Shown in pieces: positions 20,298 to 29,264 of a DNA stretch of 64,000 bases. The notes beneath the pieces were generated by a model. The model was given only the letters and a program-made list of their open reading frames with translations, did not search any database and was not told the DNA's origin. Both the position numbers and the translations under genes were made by a program. The number at the start of each line of letters is the position of its first letter. The stretch's first letter is position 1. This DNA comes from Arcobacter acticola (lineage in GTDB: Bacteria; Campylobacterota; Campylobacteria; Campylobacterales; Arcobacteraceae). The stretch covers positions 2,108,001-2,172,000 of the forward strand of contig NZ_CP042652.1 in NCBI RefSeq assembly GCF_013177675.1, written 5' to 3'.

Positions 20298-20622
20298 TCT
20301 TCTCTTTCCACTCCCGATTCTTTACTACTAAATACTTTCCATTTTTCAATGGGATATACCAATATTTTATTTTGATTTTTGAAAAATTGATATTTTGATT
20401 TGCTCTCAATCTTATGATAGGATAGTCAAATCCACCAGCAAAAAGTTGATTACATTTTAATATGCGTGTTATTGTAAAATAAATCGCCTTAAAAAAAGTA
20501 TTGTTGTCCAATTGCCATAATGCATATTGGGAACAAGTTGGATAATATCTACACGATCCAAAAGCTAAAATAGTTAAATATCTTTGATAAAATCTTATCA
20601 AATATTTAAATATGGTTTTCAT
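20275..20622 (-). CDS. yidD: membrane protein insertion efficiency factor YidD
   Basis: A small protein (115 residues) that helps YidC-dependent insertion. The motif FGSCRYYPTCSQYALWQL, with its conserved cysteines, and ILKCNQLFAGGFDYP are diagnostic. The C-terminal extension after about residue 75 is basic and lineage-specific. The ATG overlaps the rnpA stop codon (ATGA) and the gene overlaps yidC by 23 bp. Confidence 0.92.
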   Translation of the reverse strand: MKTIFKYLIRFYQRYLTILAFGSCRYYPTCSQYALWQLDNNTFFKAIYFTITRILKCNQLFAGGFDYPIIRLRANQNINFSKIKIKYWYIPLKNGKYLVVKNREWKEKNEQHESK

Positions 20623-20954
20623 TTTAAAACTTCTAATCTCTTTAGTGCGAAATCAAAATCTTTTTTTAATTCTAAAAAATTTTTATCATGTAAGGTTACT
20701 TTTGCAACAAATATATAATTACCAATTACTAATTGTTGTTCATATGAAGCGAATAAAGCACGCATTCTTCTTCTTGCTTTATTTCTATATACTGCGTTCC
20801 CAACTTTTTTGGAAGTAACAAATGCAGCTTTTAATGTAGGATTAGAACTAAAAAAAGCGACAAAGCTGGTAGTATGCCATCTTTTGCCGCTTTTATATAG
20901 TCTATTAAAGTCTCTCGAACTATTAAGCCGATGTTCTTTATTTAAACAGCTAAT
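20619..20954 (-). CDS. rnpA: ribonuclease P protein component, apparent ATT start
   Basis: Protein subunit of RNase P, which matures tRNA 5' ends. The frame reads [20 protein letters not shown], then [20 protein letters not shown] (the conserved RNR-type basic helix) and ends RLEVLK at 20619. An in-frame stop (TAA, 20957-20955) directly precedes codon ATT at 20954, and no ATG, GTG or TTG occurs before the far side of the RNR helix, so ATT is the only accepted start codon that gives a full protein (111 residues). AAAGG lies nine bases upstream of the ATT. The start overlaps the end of rpmH by 13 bases, and the stop overlaps the yidD start. Confidence 0.85.
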   Translation of the reverse strand: MSCLNKEHRLNSSRDFNRLYKSGKRWHTTSFVAFFSSNPTLKAAFVTSKKVGNAVYRNKARRRMRALFASYEQQLVIGNYIFVAKVTLHDKNFLELKKDFDFALKRLEVLK

Positions 20955-21076
20955 TTATGTCTACCTTTAGCTCTTCTTCTGTTAATTACTCTTCTACCAT
21001 TTTTTGTAGCCATTCTTACTCTGAACCCATGAGTTCTTTTTCTTGGAGTATTATGCGGTTGATATGTTCTTTTCAT
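20942..21076 (-). CDS. rpmH: 50S ribosomal protein L34
   Basis: A 44-residue, strongly basic protein. It reads [19 protein letters not shown] at the start and ends GRHKLAV, which is textbook L34. It is the first gene of the rpmH-rnpA-yidD-yidC-jag-mnmE run. An AGAGGAAATC ribosome binding region precedes the ATG. Confidence 0.97.
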   Translation of the reverse strand: MKRTYQPHNTPRKRTHGFRVRMATKNGRRVINRRRAKGRHKLAV

Positions 21077-21112
21077 CTTAGATTTCCTCTATATTCACTA
21101 ATTAAGTTGGGG

Positions 21113-21118
21113 ATTATA
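21113..21118 (-). promoter_or_regulatory. probable -10 element for rpmH
   Basis: TATAAT on the minus strand, 36 bases upstream of the rpmH ATG, in the 65-bp gap after clpB. No good -35 hexamer is visible, which is normal for sigma-70 promoters in this phylum. Confidence 0.5.
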
Positions 21119-21141
21119 GTTAAATTCAGCTTAAATTTTCT

Positions 21142-23721
21142 TTAGTTTAAATTTACTTTTACTTTATTATCTACAACATCAAACTCAATAACACTTCCCT
21201 CACCTATTTTATCTTCTAAAATTAAATCAGCTAGTTTGTCCTCAACTATTTCATAAATAGCACGTTTCAAGGGTCTTGCACCATATACAGGGTCAAATCC
21301 AATTTTAGCAATATACTCTTTTGCATTTTGTGTTAAAGAAATTTTAATATCTTTTTCTTCAACTTTTTTCTTGATACTATTAAATAAAATTTCTACTATA
21401 TTTGTAATTGCGTTTAAATTTAATTGTTCAAAAATCACAATATCATCAAGTCTATTTAAAAATTCTGGTCTAAAATGAACTTTTAATTCATCTAAAACTG
21501 CTTTTCGTCTCTCTTCTTTATCAGATATTTCAATAATTCTTGCACTTCCAATATTTGAAGTTAAAATAATAATTGTATTTTTAAAATCAACTGTAACACC
21601 TTTGTTATCTGTTAATCTTCCATCATCTAAAACTTGTAATAAGATATTAAATACATCAGGATGTGCTTTTTCAACCTCATCGAAAAGTATTACACTATAA
21701 GGTTTTCTTCTAACAGCCTCTGTTAATTGACCACCTTCTTCATATCCCACATATCCAGGAGCAGCACCTACAAGCCTAGAAACTGCATGTTTTTCCATAT
21801 ATTCACTCATATCAAATCTAATAAGTGCTTTTGGATCATCAAATAAGAATTTTGCTAAAGTTTTTGCACTTTCAGTTTTACCAACTCCTGTTGGTCCTAA
21901 AAATAAGAAAGATCCAATTGGTCTAGAAGCTTCACTTAATCCTGCTTTATTTCTTTTAATTGCTCTGCTTATTGCTTTTAATGCTTCATCTTGTCCAATT
22001 ACATCTTTTCTTAATACATCTTCAACCATCAAAACTTTTTGTTTTTCACTATCCATCATTTTATTAACTGGAATTCCAGTCCATCTTGACACAATACTAG
22101 CAATTGCATCTTCATCAACAGAATTTCGCAGAAGCGTTCCTTCTTTTTGCATTCTGTCCCATTTTTCTGTGTTTTCTTTTATTTTTGCTTCAAGAGCTGG
22201 AATTTCTCCATACTCAATTTGAGCAGCTTTTTCGAAATTTGATTCACGTTTTGCTATATTTGCTCTTGTTTTAAGTTCATCAATTTTTACTTTTAATTCA
22301 CTTGTTGCATTAAATGTTTGTTTTTCATTATCAAATCTAGCTTCTAAATTTTGTTTTTCTTCATTTTTATTTGCTAACTCTTTATCTATTTGAGCTAATC
22401 TATCCTCATTCTTTTTAGTTTTTTCCATTTTAAGAGCTTCTTTTTCAACATTTAATGTTTGAATCTCTCTTTTAATAGTTGATAATAAAGTAGGCTCACT
22501 CTCAATTTGCATTTTAAGTTCTGCTGCTGCTTCATCTATTAAATCAATTGCTTTATCAGGTAAAAATCTATCTGTTATATATCTGTTTGATAATTTTGCA
22601 GCTGCAACTAATGCTGAATCATTAATAGTTACATTATGGTGAGTTTCAAGTTTCTCTTTTATACCTCTTAATATTTGTAAAGCTTCATTTACACTAGGCT
22701 CATTTACGTTTACAGGTTGAAATCTTCTTTGCATTGCTGTATCTTTTTCAAAATACTTTCTATACTCTTTTAATGTTGTTGCTCCAATAGTATGTAATTC
22801 ACCCCTTGCAAGACTTGGCTTTAAAATATTAGCTGCATCCATAGAACCTTCACTAGCACCTGCACCTATAATTGTATGAATTTCATCTATAAATAAAATT
22901 ATATTTCCAGCTTTTTTAACTTCATCAATTACAGATTTTAATCTATCTTCAAATTCCCCTCTATATTTCGCTCCTGCAATCATTGCACCCATATCAAGAG
23001 TAACAACTCTTTTATTTAGTAAACTTGTAGGAACATCTCTATTTACTATTCTTTGAGCTAAACCCTCTGCAATTGCTGTTTTACCAGTTCCTGGCTCTCC
23101 TAGAAGTATTGGATTGTTTTTTGTTTTTCTAATTAAAATTTGCATCATTCTATTGATTTGCTCATCTCTTCCAATTACAGGATCAAGTTCTCCATCAATA
23201 GCCTTTTTATTTAAATTAATTCCATATTTCCCAAGTGCTTCTAGATTTTCATCTCCACTTGCACTATCTATTGTATTTCCAGCTCTCATGGCTTCAAGCT
23301 CTTTTTTTGCTTCTCTTAAATCTATATATTTACCTAATACATCTTTTAATGTTTGCGAATCAAAGTTTGCTATTAAAAGTGTATCAACAGCTATATATTT
23401 ATCTCCATAACTTGTCATTAATCCTTCTGCTTTTTGCAAGCTTGAAAGAAGATTTCTCGATAATTTTATATTCTCTTTAGTTACACTTGAAACACTTGGC
23501 AATTTGTTTGCATATGATTTTGCTTCAAGCTCAATTGCTGCTTTATTAACATTCATTTTATTTAATAGTTGGTTTAGAACCGAATTTGTATTTGTTAACA
23601 AAGCCCAAAGTAGATGTATCATCTCTACTTCTTGATTTTTATTATGCATTGCAAGAGCAACACTTGAATCTATTGTCTCTGTTAGTTGATTTGTCATTTT
23701 CTCAAAAATATTATTACTCAT
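21142..23721 (-). CDS. clpB: ATP-dependent disaggregase ClpB
   Basis: Hexameric chaperone that with DnaK dissolves protein aggregates after heat stress. The 859 residues have the N domain (about 1-145), AAA-1 with Walker [14 protein letters not shown], the coiled-coil middle domain (about 400-520, rich in Lys/Glu) that separates ClpB from ClpA, and AAA-2 with [15 protein letters not shown] and the [16 protein letters not shown] segment. It is monocistronic. An inverted repeat resembling the HspR operator lies about 40 bp upstream of its start. Confidence 0.96.
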   Translation of the reverse strand: MSNNIFEKMTNQLTETIDSSVALAMHNKNQEVEMIHLLWALLTNTNSVLNQLLNKMNVNKAAIELEAKSYANKLPSVSSVTKENIKLSRNLLSSLQKAEGLMTSYGDKYIAVDTLLIANFDSQTLKDVLGKYIDLREAKKELEAMRAGNTIDSASGDENLEALGKYGINLNKKAIDGELDPVIGRDEQINRMMQILIRKTKNNPILLGEPGTGKTAIAEGLAQRIVNRDVPTSLLNKRVVTLDMGAMIAGAKYRGEFEDRLKSVIDEVKKAGNIILFIDEIHTIIGAGASEGSMDAANILKPSLARGELHTIGATTLKEYRKYFEKDTAMQRRFQPVNVNEPSVNEALQILRGIKEKLETHHNVTINDSALVAAAKLSNRYITDRFLPDKAIDLIDEAAAELKMQIESEPTLLSTIKREIQTLNVEKEALKMEKTKKNEDRLAQIDKELANKNEEKQNLEARFDNEKQTFNATSELKVKIDELKTRANIAKRESNFEKAAQIEYGEIPALEAKIKENTEKWDRMQKEGTLLRNSVDEDAIASIVSRWTGIPVNKMMDSEKQKVLMVEDVLRKDVIGQDEALKAISRAIKRNKAGLSEASRPIGSFLFLGPTGVGKTESAKTLAKFLFDDPKALIRFDMSEYMEKHAVSRLVGAAPGYVGYEEGGQLTEAVRRKPYSVILFDEVEKAHPDVFNILLQVLDDGRLTDNKGVTVDFKNTIIILTSNIGSARIIEISDKEERRKAVLDELKVHFRPEFLNRLDDIVIFEQLNLNAITNIVEILFNSIKKKVEEKDIKISLTQNAKEYIAKIGFDPVYGARPLKRAIYEIVEDKLADLILEDKIGEGSVIEFDVVDNKVKVNLN

Positions 23722-23762
23722 TTAGCACTCCTTAGTTTTAACTGCTAATAAAATTATAGCAC

Positions 23763-23783
23763 CTTGAGTGATTGTTTGTCAAG
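23763..23783. promoter_or_regulatory. HAIR-like inverted repeat upstream of clpB (HspR operator candidate)
   Basis: CTTGAGT, seven bases, then TGTCAAG. The HAIR consensus bound by HspR is CTTGAGT-N7-ACTCAAG; the left arm is perfect and the right arm matches five of seven. It lies 42-62 bases upstream of the clpB start, in the divergent gap with rnhB. Confidence 0.6.
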
Positions 23784-23887
23784 TTAAAATAATATAATTT
23801 TTAAAATTTTTTATAATATTTTCCTTATTCACTATAAAAAAAGAATTCCGATAAATGATATAATTCACTTTTTAAAAGGATTTAAAT

Positions 23888-24472
23888 ATGTTATGTGGAA
23901 TTGATGAAGCAGGACGAGGACCAATTGCAGGGCCTTTAGTAGTATCAGGTGTTGTATTATTGGAACAAATTGATGGATTAAATGATTCTAAAATATTAAG
24001 TGAAAAAAAGAGAGAAAAACTATTTGATGAAATAAAAGAAAAATCAAAATACCATATTGTATTTACATCAGCAAAAACAATAGATGAAATAGGATTAAGT
24101 GCATGCTTAAAAAATTCTATTTTAGAAATAATCGAAAAACTAAAACCCTATTGTGATGAATTCTTAATGGATGGAAATACAAGTTTTGGGATATCTTCTT
24201 TAAAATGGAAAATCAAAGCCGATGCTACTGTACCACAAGTTAGTGCTGCATCAATTCTTGCAAAAGTATCTCGAGATAGATATATGTACGGAATTAGTGA
24301 AAAGTATTCAAAATATAATTTTGAAAAGCATAAAGGATATGGAACAAAAGCTCATCTGGAAGCAATTAAAGAATTTGGTAGAAGTGATGAGCATAGATTT
24401 TCTTTTAAACTTAAAGCTTTAGATGAAAATATTGATAATAATTTGACTAGCCAAGCTATTATTGATTTTTAA
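23888..24472 (+). CDS. rnhB: ribonuclease HII
   Basis: Removes RNA, including single ribonucleotides, from RNA-DNA hybrids. The 194-residue protein opens with CGIDEAGRGPIAGPLV (catalytic Asp and Glu), and has LMDGNT and the SAASILAKVSRDR signature with the further acidic ligands. AAAGGATTT precedes the ATG. It diverges from clpB and is followed after 74 bp by a diguanylate cyclase gene. Confidence 0.95.
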   Translation: MLCGIDEAGRGPIAGPLVVSGVVLLEQIDGLNDSKILSEKKREKLFDEIKEKSKYHIVFTSAKTIDEIGLSACLKNSILEIIEKLKPYCDEFLMDGNTSFGISSLKWKIKADATVPQVSAASILAKVSRDRYMYGISEKYSKYNFEKHKGYGTKAHLEAIKEFGRSDEHRFSFKLKALDENIDNNLTSQAIIDF

Positions 24473-24546
24473 AGATTATTAAAATGTATTCTTTATTATA
24501 AGCTTAGTTAAAGTAGAATCATTATTTACTTAAATAAGGGACTTAG

Positions 24547-26388
24547 ATGGGAAAAAAGATAATTTATCAGTTTATTATAATCTCTTTTTTATTAATTTGT
24601 ATTGTTAGTGCCATAACAATGTACAGTACAAAAAATAATTCAATTAAAGCATCTATTCATAATGCAGAGCTAATTTCCAGAATTGTTAAAAACGATTTAA
24701 CTTCTTATATGGTAAATAATAATGTAAAACAAATAGATAGTTATATAAATTCTATGGCTAGTATAGATAATGTTAAGAATTTATGGCTAGTTAGAGCAGA
24801 TTCTGTAAGTAATCAATTTGGAATAAACAAAAATCAAGAACCAAAAGATGATATAGATAAGAAAGTTTTAAAAACAGGAGAAATAGAATATAAATTAAAT
24901 GAAAGTTTATTATATTCTAGTATGCGTATTACTGTTCCTTATAAAGCAACATTTGATAATGGAATTGACTGTTTAAGCTGTCATACTGCATCAGCTGGTG
25001 AGACACTAGGTGCTGTCTCTATGGAGTTAGATATTAGTGAATTAAAAAATATTGGATTAGAAGCTATTTATTTAATTCCTATAATTATGATTGTAGGTAT
25101 TTTACTAATATTTTTTATTTTTAAAAATAAATTAGAGCAAGATAACTTAATTTTTGATAGCATTTCAAAAAGTTTAAGCTCTTCATTAAATGGAAATCTA
25201 AGAAAAATATCTTATTCTAAAGGATTATCAAAAGATATGATACTTTTGATGGAAAAATTCAATAGATTAATGGTAACTTTTAAAGATACATCAACAGATA
25301 TTGATAAAAAATTAAAAGGTTTTATTGGAACTAAAACAAATAAATTTACAAATCCATTAGAAGACTCAAAAGAAATAGTTCAAAACTTATCAAATTTATA
25401 TCAATTTAAAAAAGAAATTGAACTTGATAACACTAAAGAAGAGATTTATAATAGATTATCTGAAATATTTACTAATCAATTTAAGATCACAAGTTTTACT
25501 TTTATTGAAATTGACTTATCAAAACGAAAAATGACTACAGTCAAAGAAATAGGAAATACTTTTTATTGTAAAGAAAATATAGAAAATGAACCTCATTTAT
25601 GTCGAGCAGCAAGAACTGAAAATGATGTAATTACAACAGAATATCATCATACTTGTCCTTATTTTGAAAAAGTTGATAAATTTCATTATTGTATTAGTAC
25701 AAGTATTAGCAAAAATATTAATTTGATTATAAATTTTGTATTTGATGATAAAGATAAATTAGAATACTTAAAAGAAAAAATTTCTTTTATTAAAAGCTAT
25801 ATTAATGAATCAGCTCCTTCAATAGAAGTTAAACTTCTAATAGAAGCTTTACAACAATCAGCATTTAGAGATGGATTAACAGGATTATATAATAGAAAAT
25901 TCCTTGAAGAACATACAAAAAAACTTATTCCTCAAGCATTAAGAGATAAATTTAATATTGGAGTATTATTATTAGATATGGATCATTTCAAAGCTGTAAA
26001 CGATGAATATGGTCATGATATTGGAGACAAGGTATTAAAAGAATTAGCAAGAATCTTAAATGAAACAACAAGAGAATCTGATATTATCATTAGATATGGT
26101 GGAGAAGAATTCATTGTTTTACTTGTAAATATAAAAACAGAAGAACAAGCTATTTCTGTTGCAAATAAAATAAGAATTAAAGTTAGTGAAAATGAAATAG
26201 ATGTATACGCAGGAAGTAAATTAAGAAAAACTGTTAGTATTGGATTATCAATGTTTCCTGAGGATTCAAGTTCATTAGAATCTGTAATAAAAAATGCAGA
26301 TATTGCACTTTATGAAGCAAAAAGTAAAGGTAGAAATCAAGTAGTTAGATTTCAATCTGAACAAACTTCTAGCATAGATTTATTTTAA
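24547..26388 (+). CDS. membrane diguanylate cyclase with periplasmic c-type haem motif and Cys-rich GAF-like domain
   Basis: A 613-residue protein predicted to make cyclic di-GMP. It has a membrane helix at about residues 5-25, a periplasmic domain at about 26-172 carrying C142-L-S-C145-H146 (a haem c attachment motif), and a second helix at about 173-193. A cytoplasmic region with a GAF-like domain (about 285-425) follows, holding Cys341, 352, 370 and 382. The GGDEF domain begins at DGLTGLYNRKFL (442), with active site GGEEF at 518-522 and the inhibitory RxxD site (RESD, 509-512) intact. It is transcribed alone and closed by a strong hairpin. The haem suggests redox or gas sensing; this is inference. 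Confidence 0.85.
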   Translation: MGKKIIYQFIIISFLLICIVSAITMYSTKNNSIKASIHNAELISRIVKNDLTSYMVNNNVKQIDSYINSMASIDNVKNLWLVRADSVSNQFGINKNQEPKDDIDKKVLKTGEIEYKLNESLLYSSMRITVPYKATFDNGIDCLSCHTASAGETLGAVSMELDISELKNIGLEAIYLIPIIMIVGILLIFFIFKNKLEQDNLIFDSISKSLSSSLNGNLRKISYSKGLSKDMILLMEKFNRLMVTFKDTSTDIDKKLKGFIGTKTNKFTNPLEDSKEIVQNLSNLYQFKKEIELDNTKEEIYNRLSEIFTNQFKITSFTFIEIDLSKRKMTTVKEIGNTFYCKENIENEPHLCRAARTENDVITTEYHHTCPYFEKVDKFHYCISTSISKNINLIINFVFDDKDKLEYLKEKISFIKSYINESAPSIEVKLLIEALQQSAFRDGLTGLYNRKFLEEHTKKLIPQALRDKFNIGVLLLDMDHFKAVNDEYGHDIGDKVLKELARILNETTRESDIIIRYGGEEFIVLLVNIKTEEQAISVANKIRIKVSENEIDVYAGSKLRKTVSIGLSMFPEDSSSLESVIKNADIALYEAKSKGRNQVVRFQSEQTSSIDLF

Positions 26389-26393
26389 AATTT

Positions 26394-26434
26394 AAAGAAC
26401 AGCCTATAAAATCATTAATTTTATAGGCTTCTTT
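26394..26434. terminator. bidirectional terminator between convergent genes
   Basis: AGCCTATAAAAT (26401-26412) pairs perfectly with ATTTTATAGGCT (26418-26429) around CATTA, and outer AAAGA/TCTTT extends the stem. It sits between the diguanylate cyclase and thiamine-binding-like genes. Confidence 0.85.
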
Positions 26435-26439
26435 GAAAA

Positions 26440-26754
26440 CTATTTTGATACTTCCCCTATATAACTTTCAACTGTAGCTATTTTATTTTTCAACCTATTC
26501 TCATGGCCTTTTCTAATATCAAATTTCAATGTAGCATAAACTCTGTTACAACCTAGCTCTTCTAATCTTGAATAACATTTTTCTGCTAAAGCAAATGCTT
26601 CTGCTATTGTATTTATTTCTATAATAGTAGCCATTGAGGTAAGTTGATAACTCATACCACTATCTCTTATAATTTTAATAACTTCAGAAACTTCTTTACT
26701 TTTACTTTCACTTTTATCTGTGGGGAACATTGACATTTCTAATAATACACTCAT
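26440..26754 (-). CDS. MTH1187/YkoF-like thiamine-binding family protein
   Basis: A 104-residue ferredoxin-like-fold protein of the MTH1187 family. VLLEMSMFPTDK at the start, the SYQLTSMATIIE segment in the middle and VYATLKFDIRKG are typical. Members bind thiamine or related compounds, but the role in bacteria of this group is not established. No TPP riboswitch is seen upstream. It is divergent from a small gene of unknown function. Confidence 0.8.
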   Translation of the reverse strand: MSVLLEMSMFPTDKSESKSKEVSEVIKIIRDSGMSYQLTSMATIIEINTIAEAFALAEKCYSRLEELGCNRVYATLKFDIRKGHENRLKNKIATVESYIGEVSK

Positions 26755-26913
26755 AAATTAACCTTTAAATCTATTTATTTAATAATACATAAACTATTAT
26801 AAAAAGTTTAATAAATAGACAGTAAAAGAGTGTACTGCTTTATTTTTTAATTGCTATTTAAAATTATTTTGATAACATATCTGTTAGTAAATATTAAAAC
26901 AAGAAGGATTAAA

Positions 26914-27252
26914 ATGCAACTAGATGTATCTGCAGAAGTAATATTATCTCAACTAGGATATTCAAAAAATGATGCTTCACTACAACAAGCTGAAAAAATA
27001 ATAAATTCAACAAGTAATTTTGATAAATTCTCAAAACATATTTTCACACTAAATGACCACTTAAAAAAAATGAATGCATATGTTGCACTATCAAATAAAT
27101 CTGATTATTTAAAAATCAAATGTGATGAAAATGATTCTAATGAAATCTTAGAAGAGTTTCATAATGAAGTTTCACATTGGGCAGATAAGTACAATGTAAA
27201 ACTTGAAAAATTAGATAGTAGACACATATACTATATTTTAGGTACTCACTAA
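26914..27252 (+). CDS. small protein of unknown function
   Basis: 112 residues, no signal peptide, mostly helical by composition, with an acidic central segment (KCDENDSNEILEEF). The ATG at 26914 is chosen because AGAAGGATT lies just upstream; an in-frame earlier start at 26851 would add a hydrophobic 21-residue stretch without a ribosome binding site. The family is not recognised. It converges with msrA, overlapping by four bases. Confidence 0.6.
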   Translation: MQLDVSAEVILSQLGYSKNDASLQQAEKIINSTSNFDKFSKHIFTLNDHLKKMNAYVALSNKSDYLKIKCDENDSNEILEEFHNEVSHWADKYNVKLEKLDSRHIYYILGTH

Positions 27253-27743
27253 AATATTTTTCTATAACTATGACAATAAGGCATCTTTTGATGTCTTTCA
27301 TAGTAATCTTGATGATAAGACTCTGCCTCATAAAACTTAACTAACGATCGTAAAGAAGTTGCGATTTTAAAACCTTTATTTTCTAACTCACAAATTAATT
27401 TTTCACATACTTTTTGTTGTTTTTCATCCACATAAAAAATTGCAGATAAATACTGACTTCCTATATCTGGACCTTGTCCATTAGTTTGAGTAAAATCATG
27501 GATTTCAAAAAATAGTTTTGTTAATGTTTCAAAAGAAACAATAGTTTCATCATAAGTAATCTCAACTACTTCTAAATGACCTGTTAACCCAGTACATACC
27601 ATTTCATAGGTAGGATTATCAATATGGCCTCCCATATAACCAGAAATTGCACTAAGCACACCTTCTAGCTTTTCAAAGTGATATTCAACTCCCCAAAAAC
27701 AACCCGCTGCGAAATATGCTTTTTTAATATTTTCATTATTCAT
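27249..27743 (-). CDS. msrA: peptide methionine-S-sulfoxide reductase
   Basis: Repairs the S form of methionine sulfoxide. In the 164-residue protein the active-site motif GCFWGVEYHFE has catalytic Cys15. SGYMGGHIDNPTYEMVCTG and ARTL-like family segments follow, and the tail has a YHQDYYERHQKMPYC segment with a likely resolving Cys. It shares one base with the end of msrB, so both are made from one message. There is no signal peptide, so it acts in the cytoplasm. Confidence 0.95.
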   Translation of the reverse strand: MNNENIKKAYFAAGCFWGVEYHFEKLEGVLSAISGYMGGHIDNPTYEMVCTGLTGHLEVVEITYDETIVSFETLTKLFFEIHDFTQTNGQGPDIGSQYLSAIFYVDEKQQKVCEKLICELENKGFKIATSLRSLVKFYEAESYHQDYYERHQKMPYCHSYRKIF

Positions 27744-28105
27744 TATTTTTCTTTCTTAAAATTTAAAGATATTGAATTTACGCAATGTCTTGTATTTTTT
27801 GAGGTAAGTTCTTCACCTTCAAAAACATGTCCTAGATGTCCACCACAAGATGCGCATACTATTTCTACTCTTCTTCCATCTGCATCTGGAACTCTTTTTA
27901 CAGCACCTTCTATCTCATCATCAAAGCTAGGCCATCCACATCCTGAAGAGAACTTATCTTTTGATGTATAAAGTTGAGCATCACATTTTTTACAAGTAAA
28001 AATACCCTCTTCATAAAAATCATTATATTTCCCAGAAAATGGATATTCTGTTCCTTTATTTTCTATTACTCTTTTTTCTTCATTTGTTAATTCATTGTAT
28101 TTCAT
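27743..28105 (-). CDS. msrB: peptide methionine-R-sulfoxide reductase
   Basis: Repairs the R form of methionine sulfoxide. The 120-residue protein has the zinc site C38-x2-C41 and C84-x2-C87, a GCGWPSF segment with Cys56, and catalytic Cys108 in [10 protein letters not shown]. It is the first gene of the msrB-msrA pair; together they cover both diastereomers. Confidence 0.95.
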   Translation of the reverse strand: MKYNELTNEEKRVIENKGTEYPFSGKYNDFYEEGIFTCKKCDAQLYTSKDKFSSGCGWPSFDDEIEGAVKRVPDADGRRVEIVCASCGGHLGHVFEGEELTSKNTRHCVNSISLNFKKEK

Positions 28106-28121
28106 ATTTATATTTCCTTAA

Positions 28122-29264
28122 TTATTTATCAAATCTAATAATATATTTTATACCATCATTTGTTTTTTCTATAGATATTAAACCAAAATTCTTCTCAATA
28201 AATACTTTTACTAAATAAAATCCTAAATCAAAATCATCTTGTAATAAAGAACTTGGAGTTAAAAAAAATCTATCTATTTGTATATTTTCATAAATTTTTG
28301 CATTGTCTTCATAGGTAATAAAGATTGATTCATTTATTTCTTCAAAAGATATATTAATAAACTTATTATTTAAACTGCTATTCTCTTTAAAGTTTATCAT
28401 TGATTTATTTAGTAATTTACTAAAAATATGTTTAATTTCATCAAATACAATATTTATTGATAACAAAATATCACCTTGAATATTTATATTTATATCTAAT
28501 TCTTTCATTTTATCTTTTAGTAAAAATAGTGCATTATCCAAAGAAACTTTTAAATTTACATTCTCTTTATTTTTATGATTATTAAAAGATTTATGAAAAT
28601 CATTCATTATCTCATCTAATTTATTTATTTCAAAAAGTGTATTTTTAAATGTTTCATCTGATTTTAAATCTTCAATATTTTCAATTTTTATATTTAATGA
28701 TTGTAAATAAAGTTTAATCTTATCAAGAGGTTTCTTCCATTGTATAGTTATTACATCAATTATAGAAGCCATTGCACTTATTTTAGATTGCTGAACTATT
28801 ATTTCATCTTTTTGTCTAATTTGTTCAACTTGCTCTTTTACTGTTTTATTTAAATTTGAGTTTACATGTTTAAGTTCACTCATAAGTCTAGCTATTTTTA
28901 AATGAACTTCAACCCTTTTTAGTAAAACTTCACTATAAAATGGTTTTGTTATATAGTCAACTGCTCCTAATTCGAAACCTTTTACAATATCTTGCTCATC
29001 ATCTTTTACTGTTAAAAAAACTATTGGTATATTTTTTGTTTTTTCATTTTCTTTAATTTTTGAACACACATTATAACCGTCCATCATAGGCATAACAACA
29101 TCAAGTAAAATTAAATCAAAATTATTTTTTTCCAATAATTCGAAAGCTTTTTCACCATTTTGTGCATAAATAACATTATAATTTTTTAATATATTCATAG
29201 CAACTTGTAAATTTTTTGTATCATCATCAACTAGTAAAATTTTATTATCATATTTTTTATACAT
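28122..29264 (-). CDS. receiver domain joined to a histidine-kinase-like region lacking the phospho-His
   Basis: About 380 residues. An N-terminal receiver domain has the acidic pocket VDDD, phospho-acceptor Asp55 (DLILLDVVMP) and the KPF lysine. A coiled coil follows, then a region aligned to the HQWRQPL kinase box: SKISAMASIIDVITIQWKKPL, where Ile174 replaces the phosphorylated His. The ATP lid is also degenerate (DNAKIY for DNAGG). It is probably a pseudokinase regulated by phosphorylation of its receiver. The ATG at 29264 is preferred over a TTG at 29276, because GGAG sits six bases upstream of it. The start overlaps the end of the upstream receiver gene. Confidence 0.75.
   Translation of the reverse strand: MYKKYDNKILLVDDDTKNLQVAMNILKNYNVIYAQNGEKAFELLEKNNFDLILLDVVMPMMDGYNVCSKIKENEKTKNIPIVFLTVKDDEQDIVKGFELGAVDYITKPFYSEVLLKRVEVHLKIARLMSELKHVNSNLNKTVKEQVEQIRQKDEIIVQQSKISAMASIIDVITIQWKKPLDKIKLYLQSLNIKIENIEDLKSDETFKNTLFEINKLDEIMNDFHKSFNNHKNKENVNLKVSLDNALFLLKDKMKELDININIQGDILLSINIVFDEIKHIFSKLLNKSMINFKENSSLNNKFINISFEEINESIFITYEDNAKIYENIQIDRFFLTPSSLLQDDFDLGFYLVKVFIEKNFGLISIEKTNDGIKYIIRFDK

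Noticed and set aside
26440-26754. A TPP riboswitch upstream of the thiamine-binding-like gene
   Set aside because: No CTGAGA-type core or paired helices were found in the upstream gap.
26771-26820. CTATTTATT ... AATAAATAG inverted repeat in the divergent gap as an operator
   Set aside because: Nine AT-only-type base pairs in very AT-rich DNA are expected by chance, and no known operator matches.
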